Notes under the pieces: generated by a model
Database searches by the model: none
What the model was told of the DNA's origin: nothing
Seen by the model: only the letters and a program-made list of their open reading frames with translations
Assembly (NCBI GenBank): GCA_021816505.1
Contig: JAKAXS010000032.1
Span: 1-13,114, forward strand
Source: Pseudomonadota bacterium
Lineage (GTDB): Bacteria > Pseudomonadota > Alphaproteobacteria > Rhizobiales > Hyphomicrobiaceae
Direction of reading: 5' to 3'
DNA length: 13,114 nucleotides
Made by a program: the position numbers and the translations under genes
Shown: positions 1 through 7,499 of the stretch, in pieces
Layout of the letters: the number at the start of each line of letters is the position of its first letter
How positions within the stretch are numbered: the first letter of the stretch is position 1

Positions 1-1
1 A

Positions 2-487
2 GCCGAGGCCGATGCTCAGGCCGCCGAAGACGCCAAGAAGGCAGAAGAAGAGGAAGTCGCTCGCAAGGCGGCCGAGGAACAACGCGTCGCCGAAGAGCAG
101 GCAAAGGCCGAAGAGGAAGCAGCTGCCAAGCGCAAGGCCGAGGAAGAGGAAGCCGCCCGCGTAGCCGAGGCTGAGAAGCAGAAACTCGCCGACGAAGAGA
201 CGGCACGCAAGGCAGCTGAGGAAGAGGCCGAGCGCAAACGTTTGGCCGAGGAAGAGCAGCGCAAAGCCGACGAGAAGGAACAGGCGGAGGCAGAGGCCGA
301 GGCCCAGCGTCTGGCTGACGAGCAGGCCAAGGCGGAGGAAGAGAACGCCGCCAAGCGGAAGGCCGAAGAGGAAGCTGCCGCCGCCAAGCGTGCCGAGGAA
401 GAGGCCGAGGCCAATCGCAAGTCCGAGCAGGAATTGGCAGCCGCGCGCCAGCAGGAAGCCGAGAATGCCAAGAAGAAGGCCGAGGCC
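2..487 (+). repeat. Degenerate GAG/GCC/AAG-rich repeats encoding the coiled coil
   Basis: This stretch is built from imperfect copies of a 12-18 base unit resembling gccgaggaagaggcc. It encodes the Ala-Glu-Glu/Lys-rich heptads of the OmpA-family protein. No copy is exact over long distance, so it looks like an old, diverged expansion rather than a fresh tandem array. It probably continues upstream of the window. Confidence 0.6.
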
Positions 488-856
488 GATCACTGCCAGG
501 GTCTGATGCGCAGCGCGATGGCCGAGGGTGTCATCAACTTCGACCGCGCCAAGGCCGATCTCACGCGGGATAGCTATCTGACGCTCGATCGCCTCGCGGG
601 CATCGTGAAGGTGTGTCCGCAGGCGCGCATCAATATCGCCGGGCACACGGATTCCGAAGGCGAGATCGAGCGCAACCAAGGCCTGTCCGAGCGCCGCGCG
701 AAAGCCGTTGCCGACTACCTGGTCGGCAAGGGCGTGGACGCAACGCGTCTTGTAACGGAAGGCTTCGGTGAAGCTCGTCCGATCGCGCCCAACGATACGC
801 CAGAGGGTATGCGGCAGAACCGCCGCATCGAATTCAACGTCGCGCCAGCGCCGTAG
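2..856 (+). CDS. OmpA-family envelope protein with long charged coiled coil (5' end outside window)
   Basis: The frame is open from the window edge to TAG at 854-856, giving 284 C-terminal residues. Residues 1 to about 163 are an uninterrupted Ala/Glu/Lys/Arg-rich coiled coil of the TolA type, built from variants of KAEEEAAAKRKAEEE. Residues about 178-280 form an OmpA/MotB-type peptidoglycan-binding domain: INFDRAKADL, then IAGHTDSEG and NQGLSERRAKAV, then NRRIEFNV at the end. Asp217 and Arg232 occupy the positions that bind diaminopimelate in OmpA-like domains. Cys165 and Cys205 flank the first half of the domain and could form a disulfide, a pairing I recall from rhizobial homologues. The protein probably sits in the envelope, with the coil spanning the periplasm and the C-terminus gripping the wall. 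The missing N-terminus should hold the signal or membrane anchor. Two small membrane-protein genes follow closely, suggesting one operon. The OmpA-domain call is firm; the cellular role is inferred. Confidence 0.9.
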   Translation, partial: AEADAQAAEDAKKAEEEEVARKAAEEQRVAEEQAKAEEEAAAKRKAEEEEAARVAEAEKQKLADEETARKAAEEEAERKRLAEEEQRKADEKEQAEAEAEAQRLADEQAKAEEENAAKRKAEEEAAAAKRAEEEAEANRKSEQELAAARQQEAENAKKKAEADHCQGLMRSAMAEGVINFDRAKADLTRDSYLTLDRLAGIVKVCPQARINIAGHTDSEGEIERNQGLSERRAKAVADYLVGKGVDATRLVTEGFGEARPIAPNDTPEGMRQNRRIEFNVAPAP

Positions 857-876
857 TCCGGAGAGGTTTGGAGACC

Positions 877-978
877 ATGGAATACCTGTTTTTCAAGCTC
901 ATCTGGTACGTGGCCGTGGCCTTCGCCATTGGCCTTCTGGTCGGGTGGATTTCGTGCGGACGAACGCAGAGCGAGTAA
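877..978 (+). CDS. 33-residue single-span membrane microprotein
   Basis: ATG at 877 and TAA at 976-978 frame a 33-residue peptide. It starts MEYLFFKLIWYV, continues as a hydrophobic span (about residues 4-26) with a GLLVGW small-residue motif, and ends in a short polar tail, CGRTQSE. Purine-rich GAGAGG lies at 861-866 with 10 bases to the ATG, and GGAG lies nearer at 870-873. The gene begins 20 bases after the OmpA-family stop and ends 44 bases before the next start, so it sits tightly inside the cluster. I do not recognise a named family. The peptide has no catalytic motif and would act, if at all, as a membrane partner or small regulator, perhaps of the neighbouring membrane-anchored protein. 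It could be a chance frame, but the placement, Shine-Dalgarno sequence and clean transmembrane profile favour a real gene. Confidence 0.6.
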   Translation: MEYLFFKLIWYVAVAFAIGLLVGWISCGRTQSE

Positions 979-1022
979 CGATGCGACCGGCGTCGCGCCG
1001 TTCCGCACGGGAGAGTTGATCG

Positions 1023-2753
1023 ATGTACATGTTGGTACTGCAGACGTTTCTGCTGATGATGGCCGCCTTTCTGGTTGGCGCCACGTTGGCGTGCCTGCTC
1101 AAGCGCACCGTCCATCGCTTCACCGCGGATGACATTCCGGAAGACGCGTTGCGCATCGACGTGCCGCCAGCGGTTCAGCGTTCGGAAGGGCTGCGCCCGG
1201 CCGCGACGCCGCCTGTTCCCGTGACGCGTGAAGACGCCGCCCGGTTTGAGCGTGCCTTGAAGGGCGACGTTGCCGAGGTCGCGCCGGTCGCTGTCGCCAG
1301 CGTTGGTTCGGCCGGCCCCGTGATCGAAGTGCAGCCTCTGCCGGTGCCGCCTCCCGTCACAACCGTGCCGGATTACCCGCCGCCGCCGATCGTTGTCTCC
1401 GAAGCGCAGTACGCTGGCCCCACCGAGGACAGCGCCGCGGCTCCCGAGGGCACCTACACCGAAATCGCGGTGGCCAGCCACGACGGCTCGATGCTGCCGC
1501 CACCCGGTGTCGTCGAAGCGGAACTGCCGCCGCCGCAGATGCCCGGCCCAACTCCCGCGCCGCTACCGATTCCGACGGTGGAGGTGCCGACGTTCGAGCG
1601 GCCGGCCGATGCGCCCGGTGAGCCGGATCCCAACTACATCGCGGAAGCGCTCGCCTCCGGAGCGCTCTTCCAGCCGCAGCCGGAAGAAGAGGTGACGGAG
1701 TTCGAACTGTCCGCACCCGGCGATCCCAACGATTTCAGCGTGCCGCCGGAGGGTGAGACGTACGCCTCTATCGCGGTCGGGGAGATCGCGGCACCTGAAG
1801 CTTCAACCGCTCCCGCTCCTGCGCTCGTGCCGGACGCACCTGCCGCCGCTGCTGCGCCGGACACGACTGGCATCACGCACGCCACCGCGGCACTTGCCGC
1901 TGCGGCCGGGATTGCCGCAGGCCGCGCTGCCGGTCAACTGGGCGATGGCCAGCCTGACGACCTCACGCGCATCCATGGCATCGACGATGTGCTCGCCGCG
2001 CGCCTCAACTACTCCGGCGTGACGCAGTTCGCGCAGATCGCCGCGTGGAATGCGGACGACGTGCATCGCATGAGCCAGACGATCGGCTTCTTTGGCCGTA
2101 TCGAGGACGAGTACTGGATCGATCAGGCGCGGCTCTTGGTGGCTGAAGGCGACGAGAGCGGTTCTGAGTCAAGCAGTGCTGACACCACGAACGCTCCTGA
2201 CGCCGATGAACCCGAACGCAAGTTCGGCCGTCACGCAACGTCCGCTGCAGCCGCCGACATGGCCACCGCCGCGGCGGCGGCAGCCGCGGCTGCGATGATC
2301 GCCTCGACGCAGCGGCCCGATGCGCCTTTGCGCCCCGCGAAACTCGCCGATGCCATCCGCGAAAACGCCGGACAGTCGGACGAAGGTGCCGATGTAGGTG
2401 CTCTGGCGGACGACGAAGACTCGCCCGAGAGCGGCGGTCGCTCGTTGACCGGCCTGAGGTCTGTGCGCGCCGGAGCGCTGCTGGGTGACGACGCCGAGTA
2501 CGTGCGCGGCAATCTCGACGACTTGAAGCGCATTCGCGGCATCGGCGTGCTGATCGAGAAGAAGCTGAATTCGCTCGGCATCACCAGCTACGAGCAGGTC
2601 GCCAACTGGTCCGTGACCGAAGTTGAGCGCATCAGCGAGATCCTCGACTTCAAAGGCCGTATCGAACGCGAAAACTGGATCGAGCAGGCCCGCATTCTTG
2701 CGTCCGGCGGCCAGACCGAGTTTTCGCGTCGCGTCGATCGCGGAGAAGTCTAG
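1023..2753 (+). CDS. Membrane-anchored protein with proline/alanine-rich linker and two helix-hairpin-helix modules
   Basis: This 576-residue protein starts at ATG 1023 with GGAG at 1010-1013; a second ATG lies two codons later. Residues 3-26 are one hydrophobic span followed by KRTVHR, so by the positive-inside rule the bulk should be cytoplasmic. Residues about 50-280 are Pro/Ala/Glu-rich and probably disordered, with a repeated phrase, PEGTYTEIAV (141-150) and PEGETYASIAV (242-252). Two related helix-hairpin-helix modules follow: 312-373 (DDLTRIHGIDDVLAARL, ending in FFGRIEDEYWIDQAR) and 498-560 (DDLKRIRGIGVLIEKKL, ending in FKGRIERENWIEQAR). I recall this type from C-terminal extensions of alphaproteobacterial NuoE and ribosomal protein L21, where its role is unclear. 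Ala-rich tracts precede each module (285-300 and 407-426). The modules could bind DNA, RNA or protein. No nuclease or oxidoreductase residues are visible. It ends 12 bases before a convergent gene. Confidence 0.85.
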   Translation: MYMLVLQTFLLMMAAFLVGATLACLLKRTVHRFTADDIPEDALRIDVPPAVQRSEGLRPAATPPVPVTREDAARFERALKGDVAEVAPVAVASVGSAGPVIEVQPLPVPPPVTTVPDYPPPPIVVSEAQYAGPTEDSAAAPEGTYTEIAVASHDGSMLPPPGVVEAELPPPQMPGPTPAPLPIPTVEVPTFERPADAPGEPDPNYIAEALASGALFQPQPEEEVTEFELSAPGDPNDFSVPPEGETYASIAVGEIAAPEASTAPAPALVPDAPAAAAAPDTTGITHATAALAAAAGIAAGRAAGQLGDGQPDDLTRIHGIDDVLAARLNYSGVTQFAQIAAWNADDVHRMSQTIGFFGRIEDEYWIDQARLLVAEGDESGSESSSADTTNAPDADEPERKFGRHATSAAAADMATAAAAAAAAAMIASTQRPDAPLRPAKLADAIRENAGQSDEGADVGALADDEDSPESGGRSLTGLRSVRAGALLGDDAEYVRGNLDDLKRIRGIGVLIEKKLNSLGITSYEQVANWSVTEVERISEILDFKGRIERENWIEQARILASGGQTEFSRRVDRGEV

Positions 2754-2765
2754 CGCGTCGCGCCA

Positions 2766-3686
2766 CTAAGCGTTCGCGGCGGTCTTGGAGGGCGTCTCCA
2801 GGCCGCGGCCCGCGCTGTCGAAGAAATCACGGATCGCGGCGATGCTGGCCGCATCACGCAACAGCGGCGCGTGCCCCTGGCCCTTCACCGTGAAATCGGT
2901 GCAGGCGGGATGCCGCCGCTTCATCTCGTCCACGGTCTCCGCCGACAGCAGATCGGACGTCTCTCCCCGCAGCACCAGCAAGGGAATGCGCTTCAGGCCT
3001 TCGAAATGCGGCCAAAGCGGCGGAGCGGGCTTGTCGAGCACGGACATCGCGGCGGCGAGCTTGGGGTCGTAACCGGGAGCAGGACGTCCGTTGCGCTCGT
3101 TGAACCACTGCCGCGCCACCGCTTCCCATTCGCTCTCGGCGACGGCGGGGAAGGCCTTGCGGCTCATGTCTGCGACGAGTTGCGTCGCTTCCGTCCACGA
3201 GCGCGGCAGCGGCATGCGGCCGACGTAAGCCGAAATCCGCGTCAAGCCCTTGCGCTCCATCACCGGCCCGATGTCGTTCATCACGACGCAACCCAGAAGC
3301 TTGGGCTGTGCCGCCGCCATCACCATCGCGATCAACCCACCCCGCGAGGTGCCGACGATCGCCGCATCGGTGAGCCCCGCGAACGTCATGAAGTCGACGA
3401 CGTCGAGCATCTCGATCGGCACCGCGTAGTTCTTCACATCGCGATCCCACTCGGACTGACCGCGGCCGCGATAGTCCACCGTGTAGACGTCGCGCGGCGA
3501 TCCCGAATGCGACGCGATCGCCAACGCAAAGTCGTGAAAGTCGCGACCATTGCGCGTCAGGCCCGGCAGGCAGACGACGGGGCGGCGACTGCCCGCCGCA
3601 CGCTGCGCCGGGTAATGCCGCGCGGCAAGCTTCAGCCCGTCCCGCGACGTGAAGGTGATTTCGCGAAAACCGTCGCTGCCCGTCAT
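2766..3686 (-). CDS. Alpha/beta-fold hydrolase
   Basis: This is a 306-residue alpha/beta hydrolase with a complete catalytic triad. The nucleophile elbow GTSRGG places Ser114, the acid is Asp245 in LRGETSD, and the base is His272 in GQGHAPLL. The oxyanion region is near CLPGLTRNGRDF (39-50), and VDYRGRGQSEWD (70-81) is the conserved segment after strand 4. Residues about 140-220 are a helical cap. There is no signal peptide, so the enzyme is cytoplasmic. Substrate cannot be deduced; relatives include esterases, lactonases and C-C bond hydrolases. The start is ATG at 3686-3684, preceded on the minus strand by GAAGGA. It begins 32 bases after the lytic transglycosylase stop on the same strand and is probably co-transcribed with it. 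Its end faces the membrane HhH protein across 12 bases with no obvious terminator. Confidence 0.9.
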   Translation of the reverse strand: MTGSDGFREITFTSRDGLKLAARHYPAQRAAGSRRPVVCLPGLTRNGRDFHDFALAIASHSGSPRDVYTVDYRGRGQSEWDRDVKNYAVPIEMLDVVDFMTFAGLTDAAIVGTSRGGLIAMVMAAAQPKLLGCVVMNDIGPVMERKGLTRISAYVGRMPLPRSWTEATQLVADMSRKAFPAVAESEWEAVARQWFNERNGRPAPGYDPKLAAAMSVLDKPAPPLWPHFEGLKRIPLLVLRGETSDLLSAETVDEMKRRHPACTDFTVKGQGHAPLLRDAASIAAIRDFFDSAGRGLETPSKTAANA

Positions 3687-3718
3687 GTCTCAAATCCTTC
3701 GCCTGTCCGACTTGTCCG

Positions 3719-5911
3719 TTAGCCGTCCGACTGTGCATTCTCCGCGTCGCGCCGCGTGCCGCCGCCCGCACGGCCGCGCACGAGGTCCTCCGTCAGACGC
3801 AAGGCCGGCTCCTGCCCCAATCGCGCACGATACATTTGCACGTTCGCCAGAACCTTGCTCACGTACTCACGTGTTTCCTGGATGGGGATGCGCTCGATCC
3901 AGTCGATGGGATCCACCTTCGGATCGCGCGGATCGCCGAACTCGCGAATCCACTGCCGCGCACGGCCGGGTCCGGCATTGTAGCCTGCGGCGCCCAGAAT
4001 GTAGGACCCCGAGAACTCCTGCATGCGATCGGAAATGTAGGCCGACGCGATCATCGTATTGTACTCGATATCCGACAGCAGCCGGGGAATGTCGCACTTG
4101 ATCTTGTAGTCGCGGCAAACGTGCTGCGCCGTCACCGTCATCACCTGCAGCAGACCCTTCGCACCGGCACCCGATACGGTGAGACGGTTGAACTCCGTCT
4201 CCTGCCGCGCGATGCCGAGCAGATAGGCCGGCTCCGGCGGGCGCCGCAACGGCGTGTAAGCCGGGAACGGGTGCACCGGATAGGCGTAGATCACCAGATT
4301 GAGCCCGCGCGCGATGGCGTTCTTTCCGGTCTGCACCGCGAGTTGCGTGTCGCCGACCGCTTCGGCGAGATGCGCCGTCATGGCCACATCGGCTTCGTCG
4401 TTGAAGTACGTCCGCAGATGCACGACGAACGCGCGCATGATTCCCGGCGTCACGCCTGCGGCCTTCGCCACGCCGACGGCTCTCACCGCGTCGAGCGCGA
4501 CGAAACGTTCAATCTGATCGTTGCTCGGAGCCTGCGGCGGGCCGCTGTTGAGAGCCTGCCGCCCGTTCTGAAGCTGCTGCATGGCCAGAAGGCCGTGGAA
4601 CGTGTCGCCGTCCTTCGCCGCCGCGCGATAGCTTTTTCCCGCACCGTCCGTGTCGCCCGTCGCCTCGGCGGTCCGTCCGAGCCAGTAGTTCGATTTCGCG
4701 CGGCTCAACGGTCCATCCGCCGCCTTGGCCATGGCCACGAAGTGCGGCTTCGCCCGCGCCGGGTCCTTCAGATAGCGCAGCGCCAGCCAGCCGGCCATGA
4801 ACTGCTGCTCCTTGAGCGGGTTCACGGTCAGCGGCCCCGCATCGCGCACCAGGTCGTAGGCCAGCTTCGCCTTGCCACGCTTCAGTGCCTCGTACGCATT
4901 GGCGCGCCGCTCCACCCACCATTCGTCGGGGCTGACGATCTTCGCCGGGTCGGTCGGCGCCGACAGCAGCAGCTTCGCCGCTTCGTCCGTCTGCCCTGCC
5001 TTGCGCAACGACTGGATGCGATGGAACACCAGTCCCCAGTCGCCCGCACCTTCGCTGGATAGGCCTGCCGGTTGCGCCTTGCCGCCGGTCATGAACACGC
5101 TCAGCCGTGCCTCGGCCTTGCCGCGGTCGGCCTCCGGCAAGAGCGCGATCACGCGCCGGGCCTCGGCTGCGCGTTCCTTGCGATCGCCTTGCCAGCGCAC
5201 GTCGTCGATGATGAGGCGGTCGAGTTTCCACTTGTGATCCGCCGGCGTCAGCAGTCCGCCGAGACGCTGCAGGAAGCGGCTCTCGAAACCGGCCGGGATG
5301 TCTTCCTCGCGCCATGCCTTCGACGCGAGCGCTTTCGCCTTCGCCTGATCACCCGCTGCCAGATGAGCGGCGGCGAGCGCACCCATTCCCATGCCGGTCT
5401 GCGGCCGGCCTTCGGGCCAATAGCCCGCCAGCGCACCGGCACCGACGCCCTTCACGAACAGTGCCTCGTCCATGCGCTGCGTGAGCGTCTTGCGATCCGG
5501 CCAAGCCGGGTTCTGCGCCAGGAATGTCTTGTACTCGTCCGTGCCGCCGAGCCCGTTGCGCAGCCTGTACCAGTCGATCAGCTTCACCGCCACGCGGTCC
5601 TGCACGCGCCCGCGGATCGCGGCGATCTCGCCTGCGGCCTGCTTCTTGGAGACGGCGCTGAAGGCGTCGCGCACGGCGGCCGCGTCCTCGGCGGACAGCG
5701 CATACTTGCGGATCGGCGCAAGCGCCTTGTCCAGGCGGGCCAGATACTGGGCCTCGGACTTGGACGGCGATGTCGGCTTCGGAATGACCTTCAGGGCTGC
5801 GGCAGGCGCCACGTCCTGCGCCAGAGCGGGAACCGATGCGGCCAATGAAATCAACAGGGAGGCCCCGGCAAGGGCTGCTTGAGTGGGCCTGAACGTCACC
5901 AGTTTCAGCAA
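3719..5911 (-). CDS. slt: Soluble lytic murein transglycosylase (Slt70 type)
   Basis: The product cleaves the MurNAc-GlcNAc bond of peptidoglycan and forms 1,6-anhydro ends in the periplasm. Residues about 1-31 look like a Sec signal peptide: basic start, hydrophobic core, PALA before Gln-Asp. The middle is a long Ala-rich helical region like the superhelical ring of Slt70. The C-terminal 160 residues hold the SLT domain: ARQETEFN with probable catalytic Glu571, GAKGLLQVM, AAGYNAGPGRARQW, and IPIQETREYVSKVL. At 730 residues it is somewhat longer than E. coli Slt70. No ATG fits the signal peptide. I chose TTG at 5911-5909 because GAGG lies 6 bases upstream; GTG at 5899 has no well-spaced Shine-Dalgarno. 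The frame stays open well upstream, antisense to dapA and smpB, but that part reads as compositional artefact. The alpha/beta hydrolase follows downstream. Confidence 0.9.
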   Translation of the reverse strand: MLKLVTFRPTQAALAGASLLISLAASVPALAQDVAPAAALKVIPKPTSPSKSEAQYLARLDKALAPIRKYALSAEDAAAVRDAFSAVSKKQAAGEIAAIRGRVQDRVAVKLIDWYRLRNGLGGTDEYKTFLAQNPAWPDRKTLTQRMDEALFVKGVGAGALAGYWPEGRPQTGMGMGALAAAHLAAGDQAKAKALASKAWREEDIPAGFESRFLQRLGGLLTPADHKWKLDRLIIDDVRWQGDRKERAAEARRVIALLPEADRGKAEARLSVFMTGGKAQPAGLSSEGAGDWGLVFHRIQSLRKAGQTDEAAKLLLSAPTDPAKIVSPDEWWVERRANAYEALKRGKAKLAYDLVRDAGPLTVNPLKEQQFMAGWLALRYLKDPARAKPHFVAMAKAADGPLSRAKSNYWLGRTAEATGDTDGAGKSYRAAAKDGDTFHGLLAMQQLQNGRQALNSGPPQAPSNDQIERFVALDAVRAVGVAKAAGVTPGIMRAFVVHLRTYFNDEADVAMTAHLAEAVGDTQLAVQTGKNAIARGLNLVIYAYPVHPFPAYTPLRRPPEPAYLLGIARQETEFNRLTVSGAGAKGLLQVMTVTAQHVCRDYKIKCDIPRLLSDIEYNTMIASAYISDRMQEFSGSYILGAAGYNAGPGRARQWIREFGDPRDPKVDPIDWIERIPIQETREYVSKVLANVQMYRARLGQEPALRLTEDLVRGRAGGGTRRDAENAQSDG

Positions 5912-5936
5912 TTGCCACCTCAAATCGGAAACATCC

Positions 5937-5978
5937 CGTGACGGCGGCGTCACGTTGGCTTGCGGCTGGCCAAGCAAC
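5937..5978. promoter_or_regulatory. Inverted repeats in the slt-dapA divergent region
   Basis: The 198 bases between the slt start and dapA must carry both divergent promoters. A perfect 7-base dyad, CGTGACG / CGTCACG with a 4-base spacer (GCGG), occupies 5937-5954. A second, bulged dyad, GTTG-g-CTTG / CAAG-CAAC, occupies 5954-5978. They could be an operator for either gene or hairpins in the slt mRNA leader. I see no convincing -35/-10 pair in this interval. Confidence 0.35.
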
Positions 5979-6109
5979 CGCCTAATCTCCGCCCCGAATT
6001 GCCGCACCCGGCGCAAGGTTAGGCCCGAGTAACGCGGCAAAAACAAGGATAAGCTTTGATCGGCCACAGGCGCCTGCGCGCGCGGTCGGGAATTCTGAGG
6101 CAGCTTCAC

Positions 6110-7003
6110 ATGTTTACGGGGTCCTACACGGCGCTCATTACGCCGTTCAAGAACGGCGCGCTCGACGAGGCGGCTTTCCGCCGTCTGGTCGAATGGCAGA
6201 TTGCGGAAGGCACGCACGGACTGGTCCCGGTCGGCACGACCGGCGAGAGCCCGACGCTGAGCCACGACGAGCACAAGCTCGTCGTCGAGCTGTGCATCGA
6301 CGCGGCCAAGGGACGTGTTCCCGTCATCGCCGGCGCCGGCTCGAACTCGACGGACGAGGCGATCGACCTTTCGCTGCACGCCAAGAACGCGGGTGCCGCC
6401 GGCGTTCTGATCGTCACGCCGTACTACAACAAGCCCACGCAAGAGGGCATGTTCCAGCACTACAAGGCGATCAACGACGCCGTCGATGTGCCCATCATCA
6501 TCTACAACATTCCCGGCCGCTCTGTGGTCGACATGTCGGTGGCGACGATGGCGCGCTGCTTCCACGAGTTGAAGAACGTCACCGGCGTCAAGGATGCCAC
6601 CTGCAATCTGCAGCGTGTTTCCCAGCAGCGCGCGGCGATGGGCGCTGATTTCAATCAGCTCTCCGGCGAAGACGGCACGGCTCTGGCCTTCATGGCTCAC
6701 GGCGGTCACGGCTGCATCTCGGTCGCGTCGAACGTCGCGCCGCGCCTGTGCGCCGAATTCCAGAACGCGTGCCTGGCCAGCGATTACAAGTTGGCTCTCG
6801 CATTGCAGGATCGCCTGATCGCCTTGCACGACGTGCTGTTCGTCGAGAGCAATCCCGGCCCTGTGAAATACGCCGTTTCGCGCCTGGGTATCTGCGGGCC
6901 GGAGATGCGCCTGCCGCTCGTGCCGGTCAGCGAGGAGACGAAGCAGGCCGTCGATGCGGTCTTGGGCCAGTTGGGTCTCACCGCCGCCAAAGCGGCGGAG
7001 TAG
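6110..7003 (+). CDS. dapA: 4-hydroxy-tetrahydrodipicolinate synthase
   Basis: DapA condenses pyruvate with L-aspartate semialdehyde, the first committed step to diaminopimelate and lysine, in the cytoplasm. The 297-residue protein has the normal family length and all key residues: VGTTGESPT with Thr43/Thr44, TPYYNKP with Tyr106, IYNIPGRS with Tyr132 and Arg137, and GVKDAT with the Schiff-base Lys161. It starts MFTGSYTALITPF as the family does. ATG 6110 has GAGG at 6097-6100. An in-frame TTG at 6056 with a strong AAGGA (6045-6049) would add 18 basic residues outside the family alignment. smpB begins 18 bases after the stop, so the two are probably co-transcribed. The divergent slt gene is a functional neighbour, since diaminopimelate is the peptidoglycan cross-linking residue. 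Confidence 0.96.
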   Translation: MFTGSYTALITPFKNGALDEAAFRRLVEWQIAEGTHGLVPVGTTGESPTLSHDEHKLVVELCIDAAKGRVPVIAGAGSNSTDEAIDLSLHAKNAGAAGVLIVTPYYNKPTQEGMFQHYKAINDAVDVPIIIYNIPGRSVVDMSVATMARCFHELKNVTGVKDATCNLQRVSQQRAAMGADFNQLSGEDGTALAFMAHGGHGCISVASNVAPRLCAEFQNACLASDYKLALALQDRLIALHDVLFVESNPGPVKYAVSRLGICGPEMRLPLVPVSEETKQAVDAVLGQLGLTAAKAAE

Positions 7004-7021
7004 GCCGAGGACTGAACGGTT

Positions 7022-7498
7022 ATGGCCGCAAAAAAAGAAGACGGCCACAAGACGGTGGCCGAGAACCGCAAGGCGCGGCACGAGTTCTTCGTCACCGACA
7101 CCTACGAGGCCGGCATCATGCTGACCGGCACGGAGGTGAAGTCGCTGCGTTCGGGCCACGCCAACATCGCTGAAAGCTACGCCGACAGCGAGAAGGACGG
7201 TCTCTATCTCGTCAACGCCTACATCCCGACCTTTCAGGATGCCGGGCGCTTCTTCCAGCACGAGCCGCGCCGCAAGCGCAAACTGCTGCTGCACGCGCGC
7301 GAGATCCACAAGCTCGCCATCGCGGTGGAGCGCAAGGGCATGACGATCGTGCCGCTCGAGCTGTACTTCAACGCCAAGGGCAAGGCGAAGCTCAAGCTCG
7401 CTCTGGCCGAAGGCAAGAAGCTTCACGACAAGCGCGAAGACGACAAGAAGCGCGACTGGAACCGCGAGAAGCAGCGCATCCTGCGCGACAAGGGCTGA
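7022..7498 (+). CDS. smpB: SsrA (tmRNA)-binding protein SmpB
   Basis: SmpB binds tmRNA and delivers it to stalled ribosomes for trans-translation. The 158-residue protein covers the whole family: ENRKARHEFFV (14-24), LTGTEVKSLRSGHANI (34-49), LVNAYIP (63-69), HEPRRKRKLLLH (80-91), PLELYFNAKGKAKLKLAL (111-128), and the basic C-terminal tail KKLHDKREDDKKRDWNREK that enters the mRNA channel. The start is ATG 7022 with GAGG at 7007-7010. The next gene begins one base after the TGA, which implies translational coupling. The tmRNA gene itself is not in this window. Confidence 0.97.
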   Translation: MAAKKEDGHKTVAENRKARHEFFVTDTYEAGIMLTGTEVKSLRSGHANIAESYADSEKDGLYLVNAYIPTFQDAGRFFQHEPRRKRKLLLHAREIHKLAIAVERKGMTIVPLELYFNAKGKAKLKLALAEGKKLHDKREDDKKRDWNREKQRILRDKG

Positions 7499-7499
7499 C

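Noticed and set aside
16..471. Ser/Ala-rich minus-strand frame opposite the coiled coil
   Set aside because: The Ser/Ala/Leu text is simply the complement of the GAG/GCC/AAG-rich repeat.
2..487. Possible CRISPR or tandem-repeat array
   Set aside because: The repeats have no regular unit and spacer, are diverged, and encode a continuous coiled coil in frame.
3836..5062. 408-residue plus-strand frame opposite slt
   Set aside because: It is Arg/His-rich, has no domain or credible Shine-Dalgarno, and is a shadow of the transglycosylase gene.
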